A DNA stretch of 64,000 bases from assembly GCA_964602515.1 (NCBI GenBank), contig CAZRRJ010000015.1, positions 1-64,000 on the forward strand, written 5' to 3'. Source of the stretch: Carboxylicivirga sp964602515 (GTDB lineage Bacteria > Bacteroidota > Bacteroidia > Bacteroidales > Marinilabiliaceae). This document shows positions 18,104 through 27,767 of the stretch, piece after piece. Position 1 is the stretch's first letter, and each line of letters starts with the position of its first letter. The notes beneath the pieces are model-generated. The model made no database searches. It saw only the letters and a program-made list of their open reading frames with translations, and was not told the DNA's origin. The position numbers and the translations under genes are program-made.

Positions 18104-19669
18104 TTACTTTGCAACTCTTTCCAGCCACTTTACCATAGCTAGCATTACAAACATTGAAAGGGCACAGGCAGCAACAAATACAAACCAAGTTAACCACATT
18201 GGACTATTGGTATATAGAATACCGCCAATAAATAAGATTGAATTACCTAATGCTGTTGCAGCAAGCCAAGCTCCCTGCATAATTCCTTGCATGTGGGGAG
18301 GAGCTACTTTAGCAACGAAAGCAATACCTAATGGACTGATAAATAACTCAGCTACAGTAAGGATAAAATATAACCCAATCATGATCCATGGAGTTAATTT
18401 AATGGCTTCAATAGCTTGAGGAGTCATTCCTGCTAATTCTGTTTTTGTAGGTAATGCAAAAGAGTATATCATCAAGAATACATAGGCTAAAGAAGCAATA
18501 CCCATACCGAATGCAATCTTTTTGGGGGTTGATAAATTAAGCCCTTTCTTTTCTAAAAAGCCAAAAAACCATACAATAACAGGAGTTAAAAACACTACAA
18601 ATATAGGGTTAACAGCAGCAAATATTTCAGCACCAATTATTTGAGTAAATCCTAAATCGATTTTAATAGCACTTAAATCAATATAATCTCTTGCGAAATA
18701 TGTTAATGAATATCCATTTTGATGGAAAGCAAACCAGAAGAAAATAACAACTCCAAATACAGCAAATAAAGCGTATATGCGTTGTTTTATTTCTTTAACG
18801 TCCATCTGAACTTCTTCTTTAGAAGGTGTTTTACTATCAGTTTGCTTTGCTTTAGCAGACATGTCAGGGAATTGAGATTTATTTACCAAATAAATAATCA
18901 ATGATACTCCCATCATAATAATAGCGGACATGAAAGCATACTGGAAACCAGCGCCAAATACGTTTAGGTAATCGTTTACAAAAGTGCCTAATTCTGGAAT
19001 AGGACTACCATCTGCCATTACTTCTTTCGCATAAGTCGTTAATTGGCCAAGTCTTTCTGGAGACATTTCAGTTCCTGCTTTAGTATGACCAATATACTCA
19101 TGACATAATTCCGGTAATGATGAATTATAGAAGAAATTATTTGTTTTTAACCACCAGTTTCTTATCCCCACTGCAATGAATGGAGCAAATAGGGCACCAA
19201 TATTGATAAACATATAAAATAGTTGGAAACCTGATTCTCGTTTGGCTTTGAATTCTTCACTATCATACATTTGACCAACAAGAGCCTGTAAATTACCTTT
19301 GAATAAACCATTACCAAAAGCTATTACAAATAAGCCTAAGCAGGTAATACCCAGATATAAAGCTTGATTAGGTACAGGTGTTGGAGTTGGGATTGCTATC
19401 ATTACATACCCGGCGGCCATAATGATTAACCCAGTTAAAATAGTACCATTGTAATTCTTTGTTTTGTCAGCAATTCTACCTCCAACTAATGCCAATAGGT
19501 AAATTGAGGCATAAAAAGCAGAGAAAATATACCCTGTCGTAGTTTCTGATAAACCGAATTTAGCAGAAATAAATAGTGTTAAGATTGCCATCATAATATA
19601 GAAGCCAAATCGTTCTCCCATATTTGCTAATGCTGCAGCAATCATTCCTTTAGGATGTCCTTTAAACAT
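18104..19669 (-). CDS. POT/PTR family peptide transporter
   Basis: 521-residue membrane protein of the proton-dependent oligopeptide transporter family (major facilitator fold, about 14 helices including the bacterial insertion). Helix 1 carries NMGERFGFYIM, the counterpart of the ExxERFxxY motif, but the first glutamate is Asn here. The FALGNGLFKGNLQ-like segment and the large loop with charged residues near 170-230 fit the family. It should import di- and tripeptides, which the PepD gene 3 kb away could cleave. A well-formed promoter lies upstream. Confidence 0.9.
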   Translation of the reverse strand: MFKGHPKGMIAAALANMGERFGFYIMMAILTLFISAKFGLSETTTGYIFSAFYASIYLLALVGGRIADKTKNYNGTILTGLIIMAAGYVMIAIPTPTPVPNQALYLGITCLGLFVIAFGNGLFKGNLQALVGQMYDSEEFKAKRESGFQLFYMFINIGALFAPFIAVGIRNWWLKTNNFFYNSSLPELCHEYIGHTKAGTEMSPERLGQLTTYAKEVMADGSPIPELGTFVNDYLNVFGAGFQYAFMSAIIMMGVSLIIYLVNKSQFPDMSAKAKQTDSKTPSKEEVQMDVKEIKQRIYALFAVFGVVIFFWFAFHQNGYSLTYFARDYIDLSAIKIDLGFTQIIGAEIFAAVNPIFVVFLTPVIVWFFGFLEKKGLNLSTPKKIAFGMGIASLAYVFLMIYSFALPTKTELAGMTPQAIEAIKLTPWIMIGLYFILTVAELFISPLGIAFVAKVAPPHMQGIMQGAWLAATALGNSILFIGGILYTNSPMWLTWFVFVAACALSMFVMLAMVKWLERVAK

Positions 19670-19709
19670 ATCTATTTAATTTATAATTAGTTGTTAATTC
19701 AAAGCGTGG

Positions 19710-19740
19710 CAAATATATATTTTTTTGGGGCACTTACAAA
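19710..19740 (-). promoter_or_regulatory. Promoter of the POT transporter gene
   Basis: The minus strand carries TTTG (19740-19737), a 19-bp spacer and TATATTTG (19717-19710), matching both Bacteroidota promoter elements perfectly. The leader would be about 33 nt. Confidence 0.65.
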
Positions 19741-19963
19741 TCGTAAGTGTCATGCTGTACAGCAGGTATACCGTAAGCGTATGAGGGTTAGAAATGTACG
19801 GGGAGAATATTTTGATAATTTATTACATATAAGCTTATGTCTTGACTAATTGTGGGTTGTAGCCTTATGTGTAATCGAATATTTTTTGTTCATATCTTTA
19901 AATGAGGATAAACCGGATTTCTTTGTAAATTTAGAGACATGCATTTTTATATAACTATATATC

Positions 19964-21481
19964 ATGAAAATATTTCCTGTTAGTAAAATTACCGAGATAG
20001 ACCAATATACAATCGAAAATGAACCGATTAAATCCATTGATCTGATGGAGCGGGCTGCAATAGAATTTACTGGGGCATTTGATGATTGTTTAGACTATGA
20101 TCAGTTTGATGTGTTGGTAGGCCCGGGTAATAATGGGGGAGATGCCTTGGCTTTTGCGCGTATATTATTGCAGGGAGATTTTGATAATGAGGTGGTTGTT
20201 TGGATCATGTGTAAAGAGGAGGATATGAGTTCTGATTCAGTTACAAATCTTAATCGACTTAGGCTTGTTAGTAATTCTGACATCCGGTTTATTACAAAGG
20301 CAGAGCAAATTATGCCAATATCGGAGAACAGTGTCATTATTGATGGTCTTTTTGGATCAGGATTAAACAGGCCTCTTAGAGGCTTGGCATCTGATATTGT
20401 AAAATATGTAAATAAGATACCTAACCGGGTGGTGTCTATTGATATACCATCAGGATTAATGGGAGAGGATAATAGAAGTAATGATTTAGATAGTATAATT
20501 AAAGCGGACAGAACAGTTAGTTTTCAGTTTAATAAGCTGGCATTTCTTTTTTCAGAAAATGAAAAATATACAGGAAGGATAAGTGTTAAAAATATTGGCC
20601 TTCACCCTCATGCAATAGAAAAAACGTTTACGCCTTATGAACTTACGGAAAAAGAAGACATAAAAAAATTATTAAAGACTCATGGGGTATTTTCACATAA
20701 AGGACATAACGGGCATGCCCTGCTTATGGCTGGGAATTACGGTAAGATGGGGACGGCAATACTGGCATCGCGCAGTTGTTTAAAAAGTGGGGTTGGTTTA
20801 CTAACCAGCCATGTTCCACGCATAGGGTATCCGATAATACAAATGGCTGTACCTGAAGCTATGGCTAGTATTGACCAGTCAGATATGCTTCTTTCAGAGT
20901 TTCCTGATCTGAGTACCTATTCAGCTGTAGGAATTGGCCCCGGAATTGGTATTAAGCCTAATACCCAATCAATGCTTAAAGAATTACTGGGTAGTCTTAA
21001 TGGTAGACCAATTGTAATGGATGCTGATGCACTTAATATACTAGCTGGGGATAAATCGTTATGGAAGCTGGTGCCCGAAAATGCGATTTTAACACCTCAC
21101 CCAGGGGAGTTTGACCGTTTAGTTGGCACAAGCTGTAATTCATATGACCGTTTGCAGAAAGCCATTAAGCTGGCTAAAGAATTACAGGTTACATTGGTGT
21201 TAAAGGGTGCATATACAGCCGTTATTTCACCTGGAGGAATATGTTATTTTAATTCAACAGGTAATGCTGGTATGGCTACAGCAGGTAGTGGTGATGTATT
21301 AACAGGAATACTAGTGGCGTTATTGGCGCAAAAGTATGAACCCTTAAATGCTGCACGGTTGGGAGTTTATGTACATGGGCTGGCAGCGGACTTATTGCTT
21401 GCAGAGCAGGCTGAAGAAGGTATTATCGCTTCTGATATTATTTCAAAAATTGGTGTGGCATTTAAGCATTTGAGACGATAA
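19964..21481 (+). CDS. nnr: Bifunctional NAD(P)H-hydrate epimerase/dehydratase
   Basis: 505-residue repair enzyme. The N-terminal YjeF_N domain (about 1-215; GPGNNGGDALAFARIL near 45) epimerises S/R forms of hydrated NAD(P)H; the C-terminal ribokinase-fold YjeF_C domain (about 225-505; GIGPGIG and NAGMATAGSGDVLTGIL) dehydrates the S form using ADP or ATP. Both active regions look intact and the length is normal for the fusion. It is a stand-alone housekeeping gene; a partial -7 box (TATCTTTA, 19893-19900) lies upstream without a good -33. Confidence 0.95.
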   Translation: MKIFPVSKITEIDQYTIENEPIKSIDLMERAAIEFTGAFDDCLDYDQFDVLVGPGNNGGDALAFARILLQGDFDNEVVVWIMCKEEDMSSDSVTNLNRLRLVSNSDIRFITKAEQIMPISENSVIIDGLFGSGLNRPLRGLASDIVKYVNKIPNRVVSIDIPSGLMGEDNRSNDLDSIIKADRTVSFQFNKLAFLFSENEKYTGRISVKNIGLHPHAIEKTFTPYELTEKEDIKKLLKTHGVFSHKGHNGHALLMAGNYGKMGTAILASRSCLKSGVGLLTSHVPRIGYPIIQMAVPEAMASIDQSDMLLSEFPDLSTYSAVGIGPGIGIKPNTQSMLKELLGSLNGRPIVMDADALNILAGDKSLWKLVPENAILTPHPGEFDRLVGTSCNSYDRLQKAIKLAKELQVTLVLKGAYTAVISPGGICYFNSTGNAGMATAGSGDVLTGILVALLAQKYEPLNAARLGVYVHGLAADLLLAEQAEEGIIASDIISKIGVAFKHLRR

Positions 21482-21489
21482 TTATCAGC

Positions 21490-21518
21490 TTGGCATTTAA
21501 TTTTTTATTTTACCTTTG
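21490..21518 (+). promoter_or_regulatory. Promoter of the DUF4831 gene
   Basis: TTG at 21490-21492, an 18-bp spacer and a perfect -7 box TACCTTTG at 21511-21518. The leader would be about 110 nt. Confidence 0.5.
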
Positions 21519-21632
21519 GAGCTCGCCATATATTATTGATGTAAAATGGCGTTAATTAGATATTTGCGATGAATAGAATTTGTCAATCGATTTTTCTTTT
21601 CATGGCTTTAATTAATCTGCAAAAAGTGTAAG

Positions 21633-22730
21633 ATGAAAAAGATTATTCTTTCCTTAAGTATTGCTATTGTGCTAGTGTCATGTGCGGTAGATAAGACTAT
21701 TCCCTCAAAGGTATATGTAAAACAAGTATCAGAATTAAGCAATGCCACAAGCAATGCCTTATTATATAGCTTGCCAGCAACAGTTGTGCGGGTAAATATA
21801 GAAGTGGAAAAAACAGTTAGTAAGGTGGGGCCTTTCTATCGTTATTCGAAGAAAATGCTGAATGTAACAGATGTGGTTACTGAGGATAAAGAAGAATGGC
21901 GTATAAAATCAGTTAATATATTAACGTATGGTGTGCCCGATGAAGATAAACGGTATGTTATTAACTTCTCAGGGGAAAGCTCGGCTCCATTTTTAAACCT
22001 GACACCTTCTGGAGTATTAGCAGGTGTTAATTTAGATGTTGTATTGACAGATGATTTCTTAAAAGATTATACTATGCCAGATATGCCAACAATAAAAGAT
22101 GTTAACTTTAATAATGTAGCCATGCTTGAAAAGCAATTGGTTAAAACATCGACGGCAGCTATGGCTGAAGAGGCAGCTAACTATATTTATAAAATAAGAA
22201 AACGCCGTTTTAAAATTCTGGCAAGTGACTATGAGCAATTGCCGCCCGATGGGCAGTCGTACGAAGTAATGGTTCGAGAGCTAAATAAATTGGAAAAAGA
22301 TCATATGGAGCTGTTTGTTGGTAAAAAAGAAACAGTGACTATGGTGCAATCTTTCGATATTATACCGAGTAAGCAAAGTACAAATAATGATGTATTGTTC
22401 CGTTTTTCTGCCGTTAATGGTATTGTAGATAAAATGGATGTGAGCGGAACACCCGTTTATTTTGAGCTTGAGGCTGAAGAAAATAGAGACTTACCCAATG
22501 AAAAAGTTGATACAAAAAATGACGAACAAAGAAATGGTCTATACTATTGTCAGCCAGGTAAGGCAAGGATCAAAATTATTGATAAAAATAAGTTAATAAA
22601 ACAGCAAGAAGTTTACCTAAGTCAGTATGGACAAGTTGTATCAATGCCATCTAATGTGCTTGAACAAGGAAATGTAAGTATACAACTTAACCCGGCTACC
22701 GGGGCTTTACAATCTATTAAAAGAAAGTAA
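21633..22730 (+). CDS. DUF4831 family lipoprotein
   Basis: 365 residues with a lipoprotein signal peptide (lipobox LVSC, Cys17). The segment LPATVVRVNIEVEKTVSKVGPFYRY is characteristic of DUF4831, a Bacteroidota-specific envelope family of unknown function (I give the match as a pattern from residues 50-73). No catalytic motif is evident. It is 32 bp upstream of pepD and may be cotranscribed with it. Confidence 0.82.
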   Translation: MKKIILSLSIAIVLVSCAVDKTIPSKVYVKQVSELSNATSNALLYSLPATVVRVNIEVEKTVSKVGPFYRYSKKMLNVTDVVTEDKEEWRIKSVNILTYGVPDEDKRYVINFSGESSAPFLNLTPSGVLAGVNLDVVLTDDFLKDYTMPDMPTIKDVNFNNVAMLEKQLVKTSTAAMAEEAANYIYKIRKRRFKILASDYEQLPPDGQSYEVMVRELNKLEKDHMELFVGKKETVTMVQSFDIIPSKQSTNNDVLFRFSAVNGIVDKMDVSGTPVYFELEAEENRDLPNEKVDTKNDEQRNGLYYCQPGKARIKIIDKNKLIKQQEVYLSQYGQVVSMPSNVLEQGNVSIQLNPATGALQSIKRK

Positions 22731-22762
22731 TTATAATAACACCTTATTAAAATATATCAGAT

Positions 22763-24226
22763 ATGAATAACGAAATAGCTAAGTTGTCTCCTCAGGATCT
22801 TTGGGAGAGCTTTTACAAATTGACCCAGATTCCACGTCCTTCAAAAAAGGAAGGAAAAGCCATTGACTTTATTGAAGCATTTGGTAAATCGCTTGGTTTT
22901 ACGACTATCCGTGATGAGGTAGGTAATGTTATTATTCGCAAGCCTGCTACGCCGGGGTACGAAGATAGGATGGGTGTTATTTTGCAAAGCCATATTGATA
23001 TGGTACCTCAGAAGAACAGCGATAAAGTACATAACTTTGAAACTGATCCTATAGAGACATTAATTGAAGATGGTTGGGTAACAGCTAACGGAACAACTCT
23101 TGGTGCTGATAATGGTATTGGTGTTGCGGCAGCTATGGCTGTTTTAATGTCAAAAGATTTAGAGCATGGTCCGGTAGAGGCTCTTATTACAATGGACGAA
23201 GAAGCCGGTATGACAGGAGCTAATGCTCTTAAGCCCGGATTGTTGGAAGGTGATATTCTTTTGAATCTGGATTCGGAAGATGAAGGTGAGTTGTATGTAG
23301 GTTGTGCAGGTGGTTCTGATGCTAACATTAAATTTACATATACAGATGCAGAGGTGCCGGCAGACTCGGTAGCTTTTAAATTAAGTTTAACCGGATTAAA
23401 AGGTGGCCATTCTGGTTTAGATATTAATCGCGGACGTGGTAATGCCAATAAATTAATGTTCCGCTTTATAAAAATGGCAGTAGCCAATCTTGATGCCCGT
23501 TTAGCTTCTATTGATGGCGGTAGCTTACGTAATGCTATTCCTCGCGAAGCCTTTGCGGTATTAACAGTGCCAGCGGATAATGCAGACGAGTTTGTTGAGA
23601 GTCTGGAAGAATTTGAAGAAATTTACAAAGCAGAATACAAAGGCGTTGAAACAGACATCACTTTTGTAGCAGACAATACCGATTTACCGGCTTCGTTAAT
23701 TGATGAGGTTACACAGGATGATTTAATCAATGCTGTAATTGCTGCGCCAAACGGTGTAATTCGTTTTAGTGCAGATATGGAAGGGCTTGTTGAAACATCA
23801 ACTAATATTGCTGTTGTTAAATCAGGTAATGGCGAAATTAAAATCAGCTGTTTAATGCGTAGCTCGGTTGATACGGCTAAAGAAGATTTGGAATCAATGA
23901 TGGAAAGTACTTTCCGTTTAGCTGGTGCCGAAGTTACTTTTGGTGGACAGTACCCGGGATGGAAGCCAAATATGGATTCGCCTATCTTAAAAACAATGCA
24001 GGAGGTTTATAATAAAAAATGGGGGAAAGTTCCTGAAATTAAAGCTATTCATGCTGGTTTAGAGTGTGGTATACTTGGTAGTGCTTATCCGCATTGGGAT
24101 ATGATTTCATTTGGTCCTACTATTCGTTTCCCTCACTCACCTGATGAAAAGGTGAATATTGAAACAGTAGCTTTATTCTGGGAGTACCTTGTTGAAACCC
24201 TGAAGAATATACCAGTAAAGAAATAA
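22763..24226 (+). CDS. pepD: Aminoacyl-histidine dipeptidase (M20 family)
   Basis: 487-residue cytosolic zinc dipeptidase of the PepD/carnosinase type, cleaving Xaa-His and other dipeptides. Metal ligands and catalytic residues of M20 enzymes are visible in order: SHIDMVP, TTLGADNGIG, MDEEAGMTGA, LNLDSEDEG and the C-terminal FGPTIRFPHSPDE. The insertion between the catalytic halves is the dimerisation (lid) domain. It is followed by a terminator and then an MFS transporter. Confidence 0.95.
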   Translation: MNNEIAKLSPQDLWESFYKLTQIPRPSKKEGKAIDFIEAFGKSLGFTTIRDEVGNVIIRKPATPGYEDRMGVILQSHIDMVPQKNSDKVHNFETDPIETLIEDGWVTANGTTLGADNGIGVAAAMAVLMSKDLEHGPVEALITMDEEAGMTGANALKPGLLEGDILLNLDSEDEGELYVGCAGGSDANIKFTYTDAEVPADSVAFKLSLTGLKGGHSGLDINRGRGNANKLMFRFIKMAVANLDARLASIDGGSLRNAIPREAFAVLTVPADNADEFVESLEEFEEIYKAEYKGVETDITFVADNTDLPASLIDEVTQDDLINAVIAAPNGVIRFSADMEGLVETSTNIAVVKSGNGEIKISCLMRSSVDTAKEDLESMMESTFRLAGAEVTFGGQYPGWKPNMDSPILKTMQEVYNKKWGKVPEIKAIHAGLECGILGSAYPHWDMISFGPTIRFPHSPDEKVNIETVALFWEYLVETLKNIPVKK

Positions 24227-24237
24227 TCATATAATTT

Positions 24238-24274
24238 GAATAGCTGCAAGACACATTGTGGCTATTCTTTTTTT
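24238..24274 (+). terminator. Rho-independent terminator after pepD
   Basis: Stem GAATAGC / GCTATTC with a 16-base loop and T7 tail. Confidence 0.75.
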
Positions 24275-24295
24275 ATTAACTAACTACAAATTGTA

Positions 24296-25669
24296 ATGAC
24301 TGAAGTAATAAATAAAAGTCTACGAGATTCAAAAGGTGCAAGATGGGGTGCTTTGGCAGTTGTATCATTTACGATGCTCTGTGGTTACTATATTAACTAT
24401 GTAATTTCTCCATTAAAACCATTACTAGAGGAATATATGGGCTGGAATAGTGCCGATTTTGGAGTATGGAATAGTGCTTATGGATGGTTTAATGTTTTCT
24501 TTCTGATGCTAATTTTTGGTGGTATCATATTGGATAAAGTAGGCGTTAGATTTACAGGGTTAGGAGCTGCTCTAACTATGATTGTTGGTACTGCCTTACA
24601 GTATTATGCCATCGAATTCCCAATGGAAGGAACGATATTCGGATTTAAATCATCAATAGCGATAGGTGCATTAGGATTTGGTATTTTTGGTATGGGGGTT
24701 GAAATTGCAGGAATAACTATCTCAAAGATCATTGTAAAATGGTTTAAAGGAAAAGAATTAGCCTTGGCTATGGGGCTTGAGATGGCTACAGCGCGTATGG
24801 GAACTGCATTGGCCCTGGCTGTGCCTTTACCTATGGCTAAAGCATTAGGAGTTAATGGTATTCCTGCTATTAGTGCTCCGCTAATGTTAGGACTTGGCCT
24901 ACTGATTGCTGGTTTTATAGCATTTCTTTGGTATACTTTTATGGATAAGAAACTTGAACGATCAGAAGGTATAGGAGACGGGGTTTCTGAAGAAGATGCT
25001 TTTAAAGTGTCTGATATATTGTTTATTATTAAGAGTAAAGGTTTCTGGTTAATCGCATTACTTTGCGTATTATTTTATTCAGGTATTTTCCCTTTCCTTT
25101 ATTATGCTACTGATTTAATGATAAATAAATATGGTGTAAATGAGGATTTTGCAGGTGCAATCCCAAGCTTATTGCCATTTGGAACAATTATTCTAACACC
25201 ATTTTTTGGTAACATGTATGACCGTAAAGGAAAAGGTGCTACTATCATGTTGATTGGGTCTATTATGCTTTTAGCAGTGCACTCTGTTTTTGCTACTCCC
25301 GCACTTAATCATTATGTAATTGCGATTGTACTAATTATATTATTGGGAGTTACTTTTTCTTTGGTTCCATCGGCTATGTGGCCGTCTGTACCAAAAATTA
25401 TTCCGGAGAAGCAACTTGGTTCAGCCTATGCTTTGATATTTTGGGTGCAAAATTGGGGTTTAATGGGGATGCCATTATTAATCGGTATTGTACTAGAGAA
25501 GTACTGTAAGGTTATGGATGCTAATGGTAACTTTAGTCATTATGATTATACATTACCTATGGTAATATTTGCAGCAACAGGATTGTTAGCTATTATTGTT
25601 GCACTAGCCCTAAAGGCAGAAGATAAGAAAAAAGGTTATGGGCTCGAACGTCCCAATATTGCTGACTAA
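24296..25669 (+). CDS. MFS transporter
   Basis: 457 residues with about 12 predicted helices and the major-facilitator signature between helices 2 and 3 (GGIILDKVGVRFTG). The internal GNMYDRKGKGA loop between helices 8 and 9 repeats the pattern. The N-terminal segment GYYINYVISPLKPLL resembles nitrate/oxalate-type and sugar-phosphate-type facilitators, but no substrate can be assigned. It lies between terminators and appears monocistronic, directly downstream of pepD. Confidence 0.85.
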   Translation: MTEVINKSLRDSKGARWGALAVVSFTMLCGYYINYVISPLKPLLEEYMGWNSADFGVWNSAYGWFNVFFLMLIFGGIILDKVGVRFTGLGAALTMIVGTALQYYAIEFPMEGTIFGFKSSIAIGALGFGIFGMGVEIAGITISKIIVKWFKGKELALAMGLEMATARMGTALALAVPLPMAKALGVNGIPAISAPLMLGLGLLIAGFIAFLWYTFMDKKLERSEGIGDGVSEEDAFKVSDILFIIKSKGFWLIALLCVLFYSGIFPFLYYATDLMINKYGVNEDFAGAIPSLLPFGTIILTPFFGNMYDRKGKGATIMLIGSIMLLAVHSVFATPALNHYVIAIVLIILLGVTFSLVPSAMWPSVPKIIPEKQLGSAYALIFWVQNWGLMGMPLLIGIVLEKYCKVMDANGNFSHYDYTLPMVIFAATGLLAIIVALALKAEDKKKGYGLERPNIAD

Positions 25670-25762
25670 TCTGTTTTTTGAAGAAATATGGATATAGCAC
25701 AATATAGCAATGGGAATTAAGGCTGCATTTGTTGTTATTTTAGTATCATACTTATATAAGAA

Positions 25763-25791
25763 ACAGCTGCCGACATGGTGGCTGTTTTTTT
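25763..25791 (+). terminator. Probable rho-independent terminator
   Basis: Imperfect stem ACAGC...GCTGT with a T7 tail, about 95 bp after the MFS gene. Confidence 0.6.
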
Positions 25792-26094
25792 GTGTTATGT
25801 AGTGTGCTGCATTGATTCCAATTCTCAGGATTGTCTTCTGCACTTTGCAAGATGATGTTTATAACGGACTAAACAAATCAAAGTACTAATACTTACCAAC
25901 TGCTAGTTGCTAATGCTACACAAGGCTTTTCTCCTTTTATAGTCGTTTTTCTCTTCTTTTTTAAGAAATTAACTTGTCTGGTACAGGGTAATCGTTTGTG
26001 CAGACCTGAAAACAGGTAATATTTTATTAATCGGCATAAAAGTCATAGAATAGAAAACCAATATGTTATATAACACCCTCAACAACATGATATA
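25792..26094. other. Intergenic region, nothing recognised
   Basis: About 300 bp upstream of the AbgT gene. No ORF with coding character, RNA gene or repeat was seen. Confidence 0.5.
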
Positions 26095-26126
26095 TTGACT
26101 GGTGGCATGTGATTTTTTTATATTTT
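26095..26126 (+). promoter_or_regulatory. Candidate promoter of the AbgT gene
   Basis: TTG at 26095-26097, 21-bp spacer, TATATTTT at 26119-26126 (one mismatch to TAnnTTTG). Confidence 0.4.
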
Positions 26127-26154
26127 CGACGCCTTAATAGTAAAACTTTCAAAA

Positions 26155-27690
26155 ATGAGTACAAGTGTCAAGAAGAAGAAATCATTAGTCGATATATTTT
26201 TAAATGGCGTCGAGCGAGTAGGTAATGTGTTACCGCATCCTGCATTATTATTTGGGATATTCGCAGTTATAGTACTTATTTTTTCGGGCATATTTGCCTG
26301 GGCGGGTGCAACAGCATCGCATCCAACAACACAGGAAACTATTAATGTAATTAACCTATTGTCGGTTGAAGGTTTACGCCGTATTCTAACTGAGATGGTG
26401 AAGAACTTTACTAGTTTTGCGCCAATGGGTATAGTAGTAGTTGCTATGTTGGGTATTGGTTTAGCAGAAAAATCAGATCTGATAGGTGCCCTTATACGTA
26501 AGTTAGTTTTGGCAGCTCCCAAAGGCTTATTAACCTTCGTTATAATTTTAGCAGGAGTCATTTCTAATGTGGCCTCAAGTGTAGGATATGTACTACTTGT
26601 GCCACTAGGAGGGGTTATTTTTCTTGTGGCCAGGCGTCACCCACTAGTTGGTATGGCAGCAGCATTTGCAGGAGTATCCGGCGGTTTTAGTGCGAATTTA
26701 ATTATTGGTACTATCGATCCTTTATTGGCCGGACTAACAGAGGAGGCAGCTCATATTGTTGATAAAAGCTACACCGTTAACCCGGTGAGTAACTATTATT
26801 TTATGGTAATATCTACATTTATGGTAGCCTTGGTAGGTACATGGGTGACTGAAAAAATAATTGCACCCCGCTTTGGCGAATACAAAGGAGAAGTGAACGA
26901 AGAAGAAACCCGGCTGGATGAGTTAACAAAAACAGAGAAGAAAGGATTGCTTTGGGTGGCTGTTGTATCGTGTATATTTCTTGGTTTAATGGCATGGGGT
27001 CTTATACCAGATGAAGGATTCTTACGGGGTGAAGATAACGGTTTACTCACCTCTCCTTTATTAAAAGGAGTAGTAGCCGTATTGTTTTTATGGGCTGGTA
27101 CATGTGGTATAGTATATGGTAAAATTACCGGCACTTTTAAAACCGATAAAGATATAATGGGCGCAATGGGCGAATCTGCCAAATCATTAGGCCCGTACCT
27201 TGTATTGGTCTTTTTTGCAGCACAATTTGTAGCCTATTTCAACTGGAGTAATTTAGGCCTAGTACTGGCCGTTAACGGGGCAAATGCCATTAATGAGCTT
27301 AATCTGAGTGTAATTCCCTTAATGCTGATGTTTGCCCTCTTTTGTGGTATGATTAACCTTGTAATGGGAAGTGCATCGGCCAAGTGGGCATTGTTAGCAC
27401 CCATATTCGTACCTATGTTTATGATGCTGGGCTATTCGCCTGAGCTAACACAGGTTGTATATCGCATTGGCGATAGTGCAACCAATATTATATCGCCAAT
27501 GATGAGTTTCTTCGCTTTAATTATTGTTTATTTTCAGAAATACGATGAAAAAGCAGGGATTGGTACCATTGTATCAACCATGTTACCCTACTCCATCGTA
27601 TTTATGATATCGTGGATGACATTATTAGCTATATGGCTGTTAACGGGCTTGCCTTTAGGTCCAACAGGTGGTTTGCATTATGAAATGTAG
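26155..27690 (+). CDS. AbgT family transporter
   Basis: 511-residue inner-membrane transporter of the AbgT family, with two repeated helix bundles and re-entrant hairpins (SNVASSVGYVLLVPL near 125 and NLVMGSASAKWALLAP near 400, both matching family blocks). The founding member takes up p-aminobenzoyl-glutamate, while several others export sulfonamides by proton antiport, so direction and substrate are open. No AbgA/AbgB hydrolase genes are adjacent. It ends at a strong bidirectional terminator. Confidence 0.93.
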   Translation: MSTSVKKKKSLVDIFLNGVERVGNVLPHPALLFGIFAVIVLIFSGIFAWAGATASHPTTQETINVINLLSVEGLRRILTEMVKNFTSFAPMGIVVVAMLGIGLAEKSDLIGALIRKLVLAAPKGLLTFVIILAGVISNVASSVGYVLLVPLGGVIFLVARRHPLVGMAAAFAGVSGGFSANLIIGTIDPLLAGLTEEAAHIVDKSYTVNPVSNYYFMVISTFMVALVGTWVTEKIIAPRFGEYKGEVNEEETRLDELTKTEKKGLLWVAVVSCIFLGLMAWGLIPDEGFLRGEDNGLLTSPLLKGVVAVLFLWAGTCGIVYGKITGTFKTDKDIMGAMGESAKSLGPYLVLVFFAAQFVAYFNWSNLGLVLAVNGANAINELNLSVIPLMLMFALFCGMINLVMGSASAKWALLAPIFVPMFMMLGYSPELTQVVYRIGDSATNIISPMMSFFALIIVYFQKYDEKAGIGTIVSTMLPYSIVFMISWMTLLAIWLLTGLPLGPTGGLHYEM

Positions 27691-27714
27691 GTTTATGAAA
27701 TAAGATATTAAACG

Positions 27715-27753
27715 AAAAGCCGGGCTATAAAATGAGTTATAGCCCGGCTTTGT
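27715..27753. terminator. Bidirectional rho-independent terminator
   Basis: Near-perfect 15-bp stem AAAGCCGGGCTATAA / TTATAGCCCGGCTTT with loop AATGAG, between convergent genes. Confidence 0.85.
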
Positions 27754-27767
27754 GATAGTATATTGAA

